Shown here one piece after another: positions 31,401-41,899 of a DNA stretch of 43,004 bases. Position 1 is the first letter of the stretch. Each line of letters opens with the position of its first letter. This DNA comes from a bacterium (GTDB taxonomy: Bacteria > Patescibacteria > JAEDAM01 > Absconditabacterales > Absconditicoccaceae). The position numbers and the translations under genes are program-made. The notes under the pieces were generated by a model. The model saw nothing but the letters and a program-made list of their open reading frames with translations, was not told where the DNA came from and made no database searches. The stretch lies in NCBI GenBank assembly GCA_017453665.1, contig JAFTEM010000008.1, positions 1 to 43,004 of the forward strand, read 5' to 3'.

Positions 31401-33936
31401 AAATAATGCAACATATAATGTAACACAAATTGCACAAAATTGAGTCCAATACATTAATCAAACTTCAGCAGATTGGACAAACAAACTAAATGATACAACA
31501 AACCAAAATATCCAATTCGATATCAATGTCTCAAAAACAAACACAGCTGAAAAAATGAAAAACGAATTAAGTTCTCTTCGTGATGCAATCACAAATGAAT
31601 TAGATAAAAAGAAATTAGACGAAGTAATTGCCTATACATCAACAGATTCTACTGTTAAAAAGAACGAAGAATGATTATCAAAAATGGAAAAGGAAATCTC
31701 ATCAATCATTTCATCTGAAAAATCTTCACTAAATGATTTAGCAGAACTTGCAAAACAAGATTATAATAGCTTCTTAAATGCTCTAGAAAAAAACTGAAAA
31801 GAAGAACCTCTTCAATTAACATTCTCAACAAATCTTCTTAATACAAATGAACGTGCTGAAAAAGCAATCAATAAAGTAAATCCAAGAGATATGTTTATCG
31901 AAACAGAAAACAAAAAAGTGGATGGTTACTACTCTGCGCTAAAAAACCACACTGCAAATGAACTTAATATGACTGAAGAGACCTACAACAATTCAATAAA
32001 ATATTTAGCATCACTCAAATGAACAATTGATGAATACTATAGTATTAAAAGAACAGAATACGCTTGATCTACTTACCTAAAAGATATTGAATGAAACACT
32101 GTATCTAAACCATTATTAACAGCAGCATGATGAACAAATACTGAAACAACAGTATCCGCATCAACAGATTATAGTCAATATATCAAAGGTATATTTATTA
32201 TGAGTTGAGATGATGTTATCAATGCAGTTAATTCAGAATATAACTATGAAAAATTCCAATCTTATTACGAAAAAGATTTAGATAAAGACTGAAAAACTGA
32301 ATTAATTATGCGAGATTCAAACCATGTCTTTATAAAATATTTCGACAATGTAAAAGGAAGTACGTGAAAGACCTCTGTTGTTGTAAAACCTTCATTAGAA
32401 GATTGAAAATCTAGTCAATATCTTACTACAAGAAACTGAAATCTAAAAGTATATGATGAAATTTCTGAAATCAAGAATTTTAAATTAAATGGACAATCTT
32501 ATGAATCAATAGCATTCTCTCGAGATAACGCTGACGGAAATATCAGTTGATATATAATGCGCTTAGTTGAACGCGTTGATTGATTCTGGGAGAAAAATTC
32601 TAAAAACAATATAAAATTTATTCTATTCTTACCTAACGAATTAGAAGGTGAAACAAATAATTTAAAAATAAGACTTCCATGAGAAACCTCTCCAGTAAAC
32701 ATTTCATCACTTATTTGAAGTAAAATTTACTCAATTAAGTATTACAATTCCGCTGATGATAGTCTACGCGTTAGCCTTTGAGAAGTTCCAAGAAGACGAG
32801 AATATGTTCAAATTGCATCATTAAAATTAGATAACACCGTCTATCTAAAAAATTCGCCTTGGTCTAACCAACTCGTTTGAGGTAGACAAGTAGTCTGAGA
32901 TTGAAATGCACCAACTGCGAGTGTAGAGCTCTTAAGATCAAAAAAGAATGATGAAGTTGCTGATATTGGATTCGATTTAGAATGATATGTCGGTACTTAT
33001 TACACTCTTCAAATTACTCGAGAAGACCCAACAAAAGTTCGTGTAACAAAACTTGAAGAATACGATAGCAAAAACAATACATGAAAACTTTTAAATGAAA
33101 AAGATTTTGATAACTTTGCTGGTATTATTCGTCTAGAGAATCTTTTCTTTACTTGAAATCAAACAAAACAATATAATATCTCTGCTGTTGATTCTCAAGG
33201 AAACGAAACCCAAGAAACAATCAATCTCAATATTATTATTCCTTGAATTACAATCGAAAATGTTGAACGTCAAGAAGGATATAAAGAAGGGATTAAAAAT
33301 CCTGTAAGTATCGTTTCTGAATTAGAAACAGATATTGATGAATGAACAGTAAGTTTTGAAAGGAATAGAAATAATATTACAGCTCCTATTACTTCAACCA
33401 CAAACTGAAATCAAGAGCTGACGTATGAAGTAACAACGAATCAAACAACAGTTACAGGACAGTATTACGATTTCTGAGATGAAGTAGGACTCTACTCAAA
33501 GGATAATAAACTTATAGCGACTGTTGACTGAGAAAACGGAAATATAGAAATCAAACAAGAATACGCTTCTCAAACAAACATCCGTGTAGACTTCTCTCAA
33601 GGATATCCTATTATAAAACTTATGCAATGATGAATCGCCAACTTCGAAATTCTCCTACAACCAGAAAGCCTTGTTAAAGTAGAAAATGCGGTTTGAACGA
33701 CACTCACAAAACTTCAAGGAAACAATTATTGAATGTTCAATTGATGAGACGTTCTTATGAAAAACAAAACACCGATGCTCTACATCGCAACAAATGGAAC
33801 ATTATATACTACAGAATCTTTACAAGGAGACTATAGTTTTAATGCCGAAGATAATACAGTAACTTATAAAATATATGAACCATTCTCAACAACAGAACTC
33901 GTAAGTGTAACCTTTAAAGTAAAACCTCTTGAATAA
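19480..33936 (+). CDS. Giant secreted multidomain surface protein (4,818 residues)
   Basis: One open frame of 14,457 nt from ATG (MKIKKILGTIVLAGYLASEL) to TAA, with an estimated 300 UGA-Gly codons. A signal peptide ends near residue 35. Visible parts: an N-terminal globular region with a GVLIMGNIPFPVV strand (residues about 115-130); coiled coil near 885-990, then an Asn/Ile-rich coiled coil near 1070-1210; Ig-like beta domains, about 1720-2120 (AEIALTDAWGNKINKDSD); FG-GAP/VCBS-type calcium loops near 2435-2560 (DIDYNNDGLRDL, GDVDGNKYEDI, DDMDNDGRTDI) and near 4263 (DLDKDGKTEL); a hydrophobic Pro/Gly-rich stretch near 3220-3310; a possible membrane helix near 3725; a Pro-rich rod near 3775-3880. 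It leads an operon with a secreted protein, a T4SS-pilin-like protein and a CDF transporter. Role in attachment or host contact is inferred. Confidence 0.88.
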
Positions 33937-33984
33937 TAGTCTAATTCTGCTATAGTAACTTTATTCTTTATCAAAAAAACTTTT

Positions 33985-34962
33985 ATGAGAAAATTCTTAT
34001 TGTTATCAGGAATACTATGAATTATCATGCTATGAAGCTGATGTTTTGCCTATACCGATAACTGTAATTTAGTAGAAAATTTTAATGATTTTAGTACCCT
34101 ACCTGAAAACTTCAAGAACGCATTTGATAATACCCCATGAAACCAATTACTTACAGAAGCTGGACTAAAAAGAGCGCTTGTTAATTTAAAAGCATATTGT
34201 TGTAATGAATGAAAATTTAAATGAAAATGTGATACAAACATTTCACAGCAGCTTAAACAAGCTGTTACAGATCCAGATATTAAGTGAGCAGACTATCCAA
34301 AATCTCCTTACCTTTATGACCATTTAGTAAGTGTTATGCTAAGAAGACTTAGTGAATACAGTTATATGGGTGTTGAGATGGATAAACAAGCAAAAGAACG
34401 ATATGAAGAATATAGTTGATATAAGAACAATACAGATTGAAGAACAGCAGGAGACTTTACCTCAATATATAATAAATATCGACACAAAAGTGATAATCGA
34501 GAAAATTCAGCACCTAAATATAGATTATCGCTTTATAATGGAGTAAGTTCTTCTTCATATCAAAACGCTATTGAATGAGTATGAAATGAACAAACCACAG
34601 TTCGCCCTGATACAGAAAAAATCAACAATTATGATAACTGGGATCTTACAACAAAACATCTTAATACCTGTTTAGTTGCAACAAGGTTTGCTATAAGACT
34701 TTGAAATTTTGACTCCTCTGACCTTACGTTACTTGAGCCACAATGTATAAACAAAGTCTATTCCATTATGTACAATTACAGTTCTTTATATAAAGATATC
34801 GTTGAAACACAAACAAATCTTCTTGCCCAAAATACGCTAAATAACTACTATCAATATTTTAATGCAAGAAGATCAACAGTTAATACAACAATAACAAGAG
34901 CTTACTGATATCTCTTTTGAATTGTAAAACTTGTTTGAAAAATTACTGCTCAATGTAATTAA
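33985..34962 (+). CDS. Secreted protein of unknown function
   Basis: 325 residues, 48 nt after the giant gene. Hydrophobic leader MRKFLLLSGILGIIMLGSGC followed by FAYTDNCN. This could be a lipobox (SGC, though without Leu at -3) or ordinary cleavage after CFA. The mature part is hydrophilic, Asn/Tyr-rich, with about eight Cys (AYCCNEGKFKGKCD, LNTCLVATRF, EPQCINKV, ITAQCN), so disulphides are likely. The C-terminus has a mildly hydrophobic end (AYGYLFGIVKLVGKITAQ). No family recognised. Its place between the giant protein and the pilin-like gene suggests it belongs to the same surface structure. Confidence 0.82.
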
Positions 34963-34985
34963 TTTATATTCCAACTCTCTTCAAA

Positions 34986-35498
34986 ATGAAAAAAAGTATA
35001 TTAATTATTATTCTATGTTGTGCTGTTAGTTTCCTAACACTTCCTGTATTTGCGGCAACCTCAGCAACAAATAAAAACACGCTTAACAATCTTCATATCA
35101 TTCCTGAAGCCGTAAGCTGACTTGATGTCACTTGAGCTTGAGAAATAGTTAACAAGATATGAACTAGCGATTGATGAAAAACAACATTAATCCAAAGATA
35201 TAATGAAGCAGCAAGCTGAATAGATAAAGAAGGAGATTTAGGAAAAGCTTTTCAAACAGGAGTTATGAGCCGAAACACCCTCTTAAATTATGTAGTATAT
35301 CTTATGAGATTCTTAAATCAAATCGGACTCCTTATCTGAGCATGTATGATATTATATGCAGGATATCTTTTCGCAACAACTATCTTTGGTTGAGATCCAA
35401 ATAAAGGTAAAAACGCTATTAAAAACGCCATCATAGGAGTACTTATTATTGTATTCTCATATGCAATATGGAAAGGTCTTGAATCAATGTTCCTCTAA
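34986..35498 (+). CDS. VirB2/T4SS-pilin-like membrane protein
   Basis: 170 residues, ATG at 34986 to TAA at 35498. A signal peptide with cleavage near LPVFA-ATSA is followed by about 70 polar residues and two membrane helices: IGLLIGACMILYAGYLFATT, then, after the loop GDPNKGKNAIKN, AIIGVLIIVFSYAIWKGL. The AGY-FA-GDPNK-AI-GV order closely matches the TrbC/VirB2 and 'T4SS pilin' proteins common in candidate phyla radiation genomes. In type IV secretion such proteins polymerise into a pilus; no VirB4 or VirD4 ATPase is in the window, so a full secretion system is not shown. It starts 23 nt after the preceding gene. Confidence 0.8.
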
Positions 35499-35515
35499 TT
35501 ATACTGTAAAACATT

Positions 35516-36379
35516 ATGAAACTAGAAAAAAGAGCCGTAAAAATAGCTAGTGCTTGAGCATTTTCTTTAGCTATTATAAAATTCGTTTTTTGAATCATCA
35601 GTTGAAGTATGACACTGCTTGCTTCTGCTGCTGATTCTCTTTTAGATTTAATGGTATCTATATTCAATTTATTTGCGCTTAAAGAAGCTGTTAAACCTGC
35701 CGATAAAGAACACAACTATGGACATTGAAAAATAGAAGGAATCGCAGCCGTAATTGAATGATTAATAATTATTGGTTCATGAGGAATTATTATCTACTCC
35801 TCTATTACAAAACTTATCTTTTGAACAAAATTGACATCAATAGAAGAAGGAATATGAGTTATGCTTTTCTCTATTCTTATTACATGAATTATTGTATTTT
35901 TTCTAAACAACACCGCTAAGAAAACAAAAAATCTCATCATAAAAGCTGATTTAATCCACTACACAATGGATTTTTTAACAAATACATGAATCATTATAGC
36001 ATTAATTCTCGTAAAATTTACATGATATCATTTCATAGATCCAATTATTGCAATATGAATAGCCATCTATATTTTATTTCCATCATTTAAAATTCTTAAA
36101 GATGGGTTTGATGTTTTAATGGACAAAAGCATCAATAAAGATGAAGAAATAGGAAAAATTATTCTGAGCAATACTAAAGTAGAAAGTTTTCATAAACTAA
36201 AGACCCATAAATCTTGATGAAAAGTCTTTATTAGTTTTCATATGGTATTTAAAAATGAAAATATTTCATTAAAAGAAGCTAATGCTGTAAGTTGTGAAAT
36301 TGAACAAGCACTAAAAAACCATTTTAAAAAAGCAAGTATTCTTATAAGACTTGACCCATATAATGAACTAGAAGAATAA
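35516..36379 (+). CDS. Cation diffusion facilitator (CDF) metal transporter
   Basis: 287 residues. Six membrane helices and a C-terminal cytoplasmic domain. The metal site is seen as ASAADSLLDLMVS in helix 2 (DxxxD) and ADLIHYTMDFLTN in helix 5 (HxxxD), the FieF/YiiP pattern; the loop motif KEAVKPADKEHNYGHGKIE is also typical. It should export divalent metal such as Zn or Fe using the proton gradient. It is the last gene of the giant-protein operon, 17 nt after the pilin-like gene, and a terminator follows. Why a metal exporter belongs there is unclear; the calcium- or metal-binding repeats of the giant protein offer one guess. Confidence 0.94.
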
Positions 36380-36400
36380 GATATCTTCGACCTCTTTCCA

Positions 36401-36432
36401 AAAATAAGTTTCATAAAAAAGCTTATTTTTTT
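36401..36432 (+). terminator. Terminator of the giant-protein operon
   Basis: AAAATAAG (36401-36408) pairs with CTTATTTT (36422-36429), followed by TTT. It lies 22 bp past the CDF stop codon. Confidence 0.75.
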
Positions 36433-36459
36433 GTATTTTTCAAAAAAAGTAAATATAAT
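36431..36459 (+). promoter_or_regulatory. Promoter of the 1,076-residue surface protein
   Basis: TTGTAT (36431-36436), 17 bp, TATAAT (36454-36459), 43 bp before the ATG at 36502. It begins within the tail of the upstream terminator. Confidence 0.55.
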
Positions 36460-36501
36460 TATACAAGATATTATTTTACTTTTATTTCTTTCTACTACAC
36501 A

Positions 36502-39500
36502 ATGAGAAGAATTGCAGGTATTATCAGCTTATTTTCCGTTCTTGAAGCATTTTGACTTCTAATAACTATCTGATTTTCTGCACAAGCCACAGATAGTACA
36601 AGCAGTTGAAATTTCATAAAACACACAGCAAATGTAACAACCTATAATTGAAAAAATGTATGAACCAATACGGTTAAAAGGCCCGTCTCTAATAATTCTA
36701 ACACATTATTAGATAGGAATTTATGAACATCAGAAGAAAACACAAACAACAGAAATTTCATAAAACACACAGCAAATGTAACAACCTATAAATGAAAAAA
36801 AATGTGAACTATTACTGTTACAGACCCTATCTCAAAAAAATCTATCACATTATTAGATAGAAATTTATGAGCAACTGAAGCATGAGTTTGAGAAAATTCA
36901 TATTGAGAATACTTTCAGTGGTGAAATAATTACGGATTCTCTTCTACAGACCAATCAACAAAAGATCTAGTTGAATACAAATGATATGGACCAGGAAACG
37001 AATACGAAAATAATAAATTTATATTTACAGATTGAGGTAGTTTATGGATTGATGAAAATGAAAACCGAAAAATTACAGTAAACCAAAAAATGTTTACAAA
37101 TTTATGGTGATGAAGTAACTGAAATAATACACTAATGACAATTAATAGTAAGGTAAGCAAACAATGACCATGCCCTAACTGATTTCATGTACCAACGGCT
37201 TCAGAATGGGAAAATTTATGAAAATATCGACGAAATGCAAATTCATGAAACACAAAGACACTTAACGATCAAAAAGAATGATACTACCGCTTCTTAAATT
37301 TCTATATTAATGATAAAAATAAAATTACCAAATTTAGAAATGATTTAAAAATACCTTTCGGATGAGGAGTGCGAAACCAAGCTATGTCAAGGAATTCCGA
37401 CTGATCTATAAATTTTCAACTTTGAGTAAATGGCACATGACGTCTAGCATACCTCCGAAGTTCAAATGCTGATAAAAATTGATGGACAGACCAACCTATC
37501 ACATATGCTTCATTTGATGAAAGATTTTATATAAATGATCAATGACGTTGGAACTATGGATTACCTATAAGATGTTTTTCAAATAACAATCTCGAAAATA
37601 TTGGAGCTGGATATCTTGTCATTTTTGATACTAAATGATGAAGTCCTATTGAATCTAAAATAGTAACCAGTACAGAAAGTATATTAAACAGCTATGAAGA
37701 TATTCCAATAAAAGCAGGTTATGTATTCGAATGATGGTATACTTCTGATTGAAATTTATTTAATTTATATTCAAATATTAATTCATTAAAAAACAATAAC
37801 AGTAATCTTCTAAATTGAAATAAACTTACTCTATATGCTAAACGGACCAACAGTGATATCAATTATAGCACAGAGTCAAATTGAGAAGAAACTATTACTA
37901 TCAATGACAATGGATCATCAATTACAATTTTAGCAAAAAACCTTTGAGCTTCTCAAAAATGATTATGAGATAATTCTATAGGGAAAAAGTATAATCGATG
38001 AAATTGGAAAGAATACGATCAATGAAATTGTCCGAATGGTTATCACATTCCATGAGATGAAGAACGAAATAACTTATATACTAGTTTCAAAAATCGATAT
38101 GATAAACACTGAGCTTCTCGTCAACGAATAACAAACTACAATGAAGTAATTGCAAAATCATTTAAAAATATTTTTTTCTTAGCAACTAGTTACAATCAAA
38201 ATCCTCCCACAGGATCTTATTGGTCTTCTACAACTAACAAATATCATGTATCTATCCAATCAAATTCAAAATTTTATTCTGATAGTGTCAATTTTAAAGA
38301 AACTAAATGAAACTGATCATATTTAATCCGTTGTTTTAAAGACTGAAAGTATAAACCTTGAACTAATTCTGGAAGCAACGAAACTTTTTCAGGTCGAGAC
38401 ACAAACAGTTGAGCGACAACTAATACATGAGTTTCTACCGGATGAGTAATATCTGCCTATACTTGAATTATAAATCCACCTACAAGAGATGGTTATATTT
38501 TCAAATGATGGTATACGGATAATAATTATATGAATCCATACAATCCAAACACTACTATAACATGAGGATTAACTTTGTATTCTAAATGGGAGAAAATAGA
38601 CATTGAACCAGAAAGGAGTGGAAATAATACAATAAACAAAATAGAATACACAATAAATCATTATATAGAAAATCTATCTTGATGATATACCCTTCAAGCA
38701 TCAGAAAAATCAAATGCCTCTGCTTGATCAAAAGTTACTCCTGATAGAAAAACTTACGAATGATTCTCTACTCCTAGCGCACAAACAGTAACCATCACAA
38801 CAGGTGCAACAATAACCTACAAATACTCCAGAAACAAATACAAAGTAACTATAGAAAAAGGAGAATGAATTTCACAAGTACAATGAGCATGAAGCTATAA
38901 ATACTGAGGAACTGTTAAACTAAGCGCTACTCCCCTATCATGATATAAATTTACTTGATTTGAAGGTGATGTAAAAACAACAACTTTCGCAATGCCTGCT
39001 AAAGACATTTCTGTAAAAGCCACTGCTGAAAAAAATACTACAATTTATACCATAAAATATGACTTAAATTGATGAAAATTAGCAAAATGAAAGAACAACC
39101 CTTCTTCCTTTACGCCATCTAGTGCTTCATTTACCTTAAATCCTCCAACAAAATCTTGATATATTTTCGCTTGATGGATTGAAACTATTGATGGTAAAAC
39201 AATATGAACAAAAACTTATGTTTTTATTCCTAAAGGAAGTATATGAAATAGAACATATAAAGCAACATGGCTAGAGCAAAGAAATGTCAAAGGGGTCATA
39301 GAAAACCAACTAGAAAACTTACAATGAAACTTTATTACTGCAGAAATCCTTCCTATTACTAAAGTCAGTAGTGATAAGTTAACAACAATCAAAAAAACAC
39401 CATACGAATGATTCATTACCCCACCCGATACCGCTAAAAAAAGCTCTTCAAATGAAGGATGAGCAATCTGAGAAGTATTAGAACTCTGAGATGGTATAGC

Positions 39501-39732
39501 AACACTTATTTATAAATACAAAAGAGCCTCATATTCATTAAAAATCATCAAAGATGAATGAATTGAAAGCGTTGAATGAGAATGAGTTCACAAATATCAA
39601 GAGCCAATTTCCCTTAAAGTAAAACTAAAACCATGATATACATTTGATAAATTCGAAGGAGAAATAAATGTCGCTGAATTTGAAATGCCTGCTAAAAACA
39701 TCACAATCACGGCAAAATCAAAAAAAGAATAA
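36502..39732 (+). CDS. Secreted repeat protein with FISUMP-like and Listeria-Bacteroides repeats
   Basis: 1,076 residues. A signal peptide ends near FSAQA-TDS (residue about 30). Two regions look like Fibrobacter succinogenes major paralogous (FISUMP) domains: TLLDRNLGATEAG, EYFQWGNNYG and CPNGFHVPTASEWENL (near 223), and again CPNGYHIPGDEERNNL (near 510) with SYWSSTTN. Between and after them are Listeria-Bacteroides-type (Flg_new) repeats with the GY-F-GWYT pattern (AGYVFEGWYTSDG, DGYIFKWWYTDN, SGYIFAGWIETIDG). There are also MucBP-like pieces and two bacterial-repeat units (KVTIEKGEGISQV ... FAMPAKDISVKA and SLKIIKDEGIESV ... FEMPAKNITITA). Such proteins are usually surface adhesins. It stands alone with its own promoter and terminator, next to the giant-protein operon. 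Confidence 0.88.
36609..36791 (+). repeat. 144-bp-period direct repeat near the start of the surface protein gene
   Basis: The 39 bases at 36609-36647 recur exactly at 36753-36791. CACATTATTAGATAG at 36702 recurs at 36846, again 144 bp on. The period is 48 codons, so the frame is kept. The protein shows NFIKHTANVTTY and TLLDRNLG twice. The intervening bases have diverged, so the duplication is not brand new. Confidence 0.9.
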
Positions 39733-39750
39733 ACATTTATATAGACAAAA

Positions 39751-39776
39751 AAGATACCGTTTGGTACCTTTTTTTA
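39751..39776. terminator. Bidirectional terminator between the surface protein and rpoD
   Basis: GATACC (39753-39758) and GGTACC (39763-39768) form a stem extended by flanking A's and T's, with T runs on both strands. It separates the convergent genes ending at 39732 and 39777. Confidence 0.75.
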
Positions 39777-41087
39777 TTATTCATCATCGTCATCTTCTGG
39801 AGTGAAATTAACATCCAAATCATCAAAATCTTCATCATCACCATACTCTGCATAAAAATCTTCATCATCATATTCATCACTTTCTTTCGCTGATGGTTTC
39901 CTTCCTCTTTTCTTTTTTGTTCCAGTATCACTATTCATTTTTTCAATATCATCTTCAATTCCCAGCATTTTCTGCAATCCTTGATGCTCTTTTAACTTCT
40001 GAATCACCTTTTGTTCAATCTGTCTCACTCTTTCCCTTGTTACATCAAATTCTTCTCAAACTTGTTCAAGAGTAAACTTAGGTCCATCAATTCCATATCT
40101 CATTTTAACAATCTTAGCTTCCCTATCATCAAGCATTCCAAGAATAGCATCAAGATTATTTCTAAGAGCAGTTCTTTCAGCTATTTGATCTGGTCTTAAT
40201 GTATTTCAATCCTCAAGAAGATCAGCTAAAGTATCTCTTCCTTCATCACCGACCTCTCTATCAAGAGATACATTACCAAAAATAACTTCTTCAAGCTTTT
40301 TAATCTTCTTAATTGGGAATCCTAATTTCTGACCAATTTCTTTACTAGTTGGTTCACGTCAAAGCTTCTGGAATAGTAATTGATAAGCCTTATTATACGA
40401 GTTCATTTCATCAATAAGATGAACAGGAATCCTTACATGTTTAGACATATCAGCAATTGCTTTCGTAATTGACTGCTTAATCCACCAAGTAGCATAGGTT
40501 GAAAACTTAAATTCCTTATCTGGATCAAATTTTTCAATAGCTTTAATAAGTCAGATATTTCATTCCTGAATAAGATCAGAGAAAGTAAGACGAGAACCAA
40601 AAAACCTTTTAGCAATAGAAATCACTAATCTAAGATTAGATTCAATAAGTTTTTTCTTAGCTTCTTCATCTCATTTTTTAATTCTTCTAGCAATATCTCT
40701 TTCTTCTTCATATGTCAAAAGCGGAATCCTAGAAATATCATTAAAATAAAGCTTAATATAATCCTTATATTGATTATCTACTGAAGAATCAGACTTTCAT
40801 CCATATAAGCTTACTTTCCCTAATTTAGTTTCTTTTTTTGTTACTTCTTGCTCTTGTTCAAGTGCTTCTTCAATAGTAACAACCTTAATTCAAAGTTTCT
40901 CAGTAAGTGCATAAAATTTTTCTAAGAGTTTGATATTTCAATCCATATCATCAATTTCAGAAATAACCTCCTCCTCTTGAATTGTTCATTTATTGACTCC
41001 AACTTCTAACAATTTTTGGAGCCCCTCATTTAATTCAGCAATATCATCTTGTAGCTTATCCCATAATTGCTTTTTTACTTCATCCAT
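39777..41087 (-). CDS. rpoD: Primary sigma-70 factor with acidic C-terminal tail
   Basis: 436 residues, ATG at 41087 ([16 protein letters not shown]) to TAA at 39777. Directs RNA polymerase to -10/-35 promoters. Region 1.2: [20 protein letters not shown]. Region 2: [32 protein letters not shown] and [15 protein letters not shown]. Region 3: [14 protein letters not shown]. Region 4.2: [20 protein letters not shown]. After region 4 it carries an extra tail of about 60 residues: a basic [11 protein letters not shown] patch resembling an AT-hook, then a run very rich in Asp and Glu ([20 protein letters not shown] ending DDDDE). Most sigma-70 proteins stop soon after region 4. The promoter overlaps that of a divergent small RNA. 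Confidence 0.96.
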
Positions 41088-41107
41088 AATCAGAAATTTT
41101 TCTTAGG

Positions 41108-41136
41108 AATATAAAGTTTTTTCAAATATTTGACAA
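41108..41136 (-). promoter_or_regulatory. rpoD promoter
   Basis: Minus strand TTGTCA (41136-41131), 17 bp, TATATT (41113-41108), about 20 bp before the rpoD ATG. The -35 hexamer shares five bases with the opposite-strand -35 at 41130-41135. Confidence 0.7.
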
Positions 41137-41157
41137 ATTTATAAAAAGATATATAAT
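41130..41157 (+). promoter_or_regulatory. Consensus promoter of the candidate small RNA
   Basis: TTGACA (41130-41135), 16 bp, TATAAT (41152-41157): both hexamers are perfect sigma-70 consensus, the best promoter seen in the window. Confidence 0.8.
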
Positions 41158-41163
41158 ATAACA

Positions 41164-41250
41164 CGTGTAGTAGAACCTTGTAAGTGGATATGAGGTAATA
41201 GTATCTCACATCTGCGAGAAAGCAGACTCCCTTGAAGGGTCTGTTTTTTT
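41164..41250 (+). ncRNA. Candidate small RNA (~85 nt), divergent from rpoD
   Basis: Starts about 7 nt past a perfect-consensus promoter and ends in a terminator hairpin (CAGAC...GGGTCTG, 41223-41243) with seven T's. Between them is a stem GATATGAG/CTCACATC (7 of 8 pairs) near 41188-41211. A second stem, TCTGC/GCAGA near 41210-41225, competes with the terminator for CAGA. No reading frame of note lies within it. The next downstream gene, rlmE, is on the opposite strand and its stop overlaps the U-tract, so this is not an mRNA leader. It does not match 6S, SRP, tmRNA or RNase P RNA by eye. Confidence 0.7.
41223..41250 (+). terminator. Terminator of the candidate small RNA
   Basis: CAGA and CCCT pair with AGGG and TCTG around a short loop (41223-41243), with a 2-nt bulge, followed by TTTTTTT (41244-41250). 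Confidence 0.8.
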
Positions 41251-41863
41251 ATTTTTTATTTGGAGGTAACTTTATAACATAAGTCTCTTTACTATTCTGC
41301 CTACAACTTAAAGGCTTAAATACCTTGATATTCTTTCATCAAAACCTTCTCTTCATCTTAGCAACGAACTCATCAAATCAAGGTCACATAAATACTTTAA
41401 TTACAAATGAACCATCTTCAGCCAAAAGTTCATCATAAAGCCAGAATGTCTGATCTAATAAATCAATAGCTCTCATCGCATCAATATCCTTTAACCCAAT
41501 AGTATTCGGAGCCATATCCGATTGAATAAAATCGAACCTTTGTATGGAATTTTCATCAAGAATCGCTTTTACCTTTTCGTGCTCTGTTACATCTTGAACA
41601 TATGTTACTAATCAAGGAAGATGTAAATCCACTTCTTTCAAATCAAAACCAATAACTTTATAATCTTTAACTCCATATTTCTTTAATTGAGCAATCGAAT
41701 ACTGTAACCAACTTCATGGAGCACATCCAATATCAAGAATTGTTTTTGTTGTTTTTTTAATCAAAAAGAATTTCTGCTGGATTTCCTCTAGCTTAAAAGC
41801 ACTTCTTGCTTTATATCATTCTTTTTTAGCCTTCTTAAAATAGAAATCATAAGGATTATACAT
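41249..41863 (-). CDS. rlmE: 23S rRNA 2'-O-ribose methyltransferase RlmE/FtsJ family
   Basis: 204 residues, ATG at 41863 (MYNPYDFYFKKAKKEGYKAR) to TAA at 41249. AAGGAG lies 8 bp before the start, one of the few clear ribosome-binding sites here. SAM-binding motif ILDIGCAPGSWLQYS. K-D-K-E catalytic residues: Lys in YKARSAFKL, Asp in FDFIQSDMAPN, Lys in GSFVIKVF, Glu in SKETYVIKL. FtsJ/RlmE methylates U2552 of 23S rRNA in the A-site during late 50S assembly. It is the last gene of an HPF-like - greA - rlmE run. Confidence 0.92.
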
Positions 41864-41899
41864 ATATTAATCTCCTTTTTGTAAAACAACAAAAGGACC

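Noticed and set aside
19480..33936. A cluster of pseudogenes or degraded genes
   Set aside because: The many apparent stops are all UGA. No TAA or TAG was found in frame in the lines checked, and identifiable segments along the length lie in one frame.
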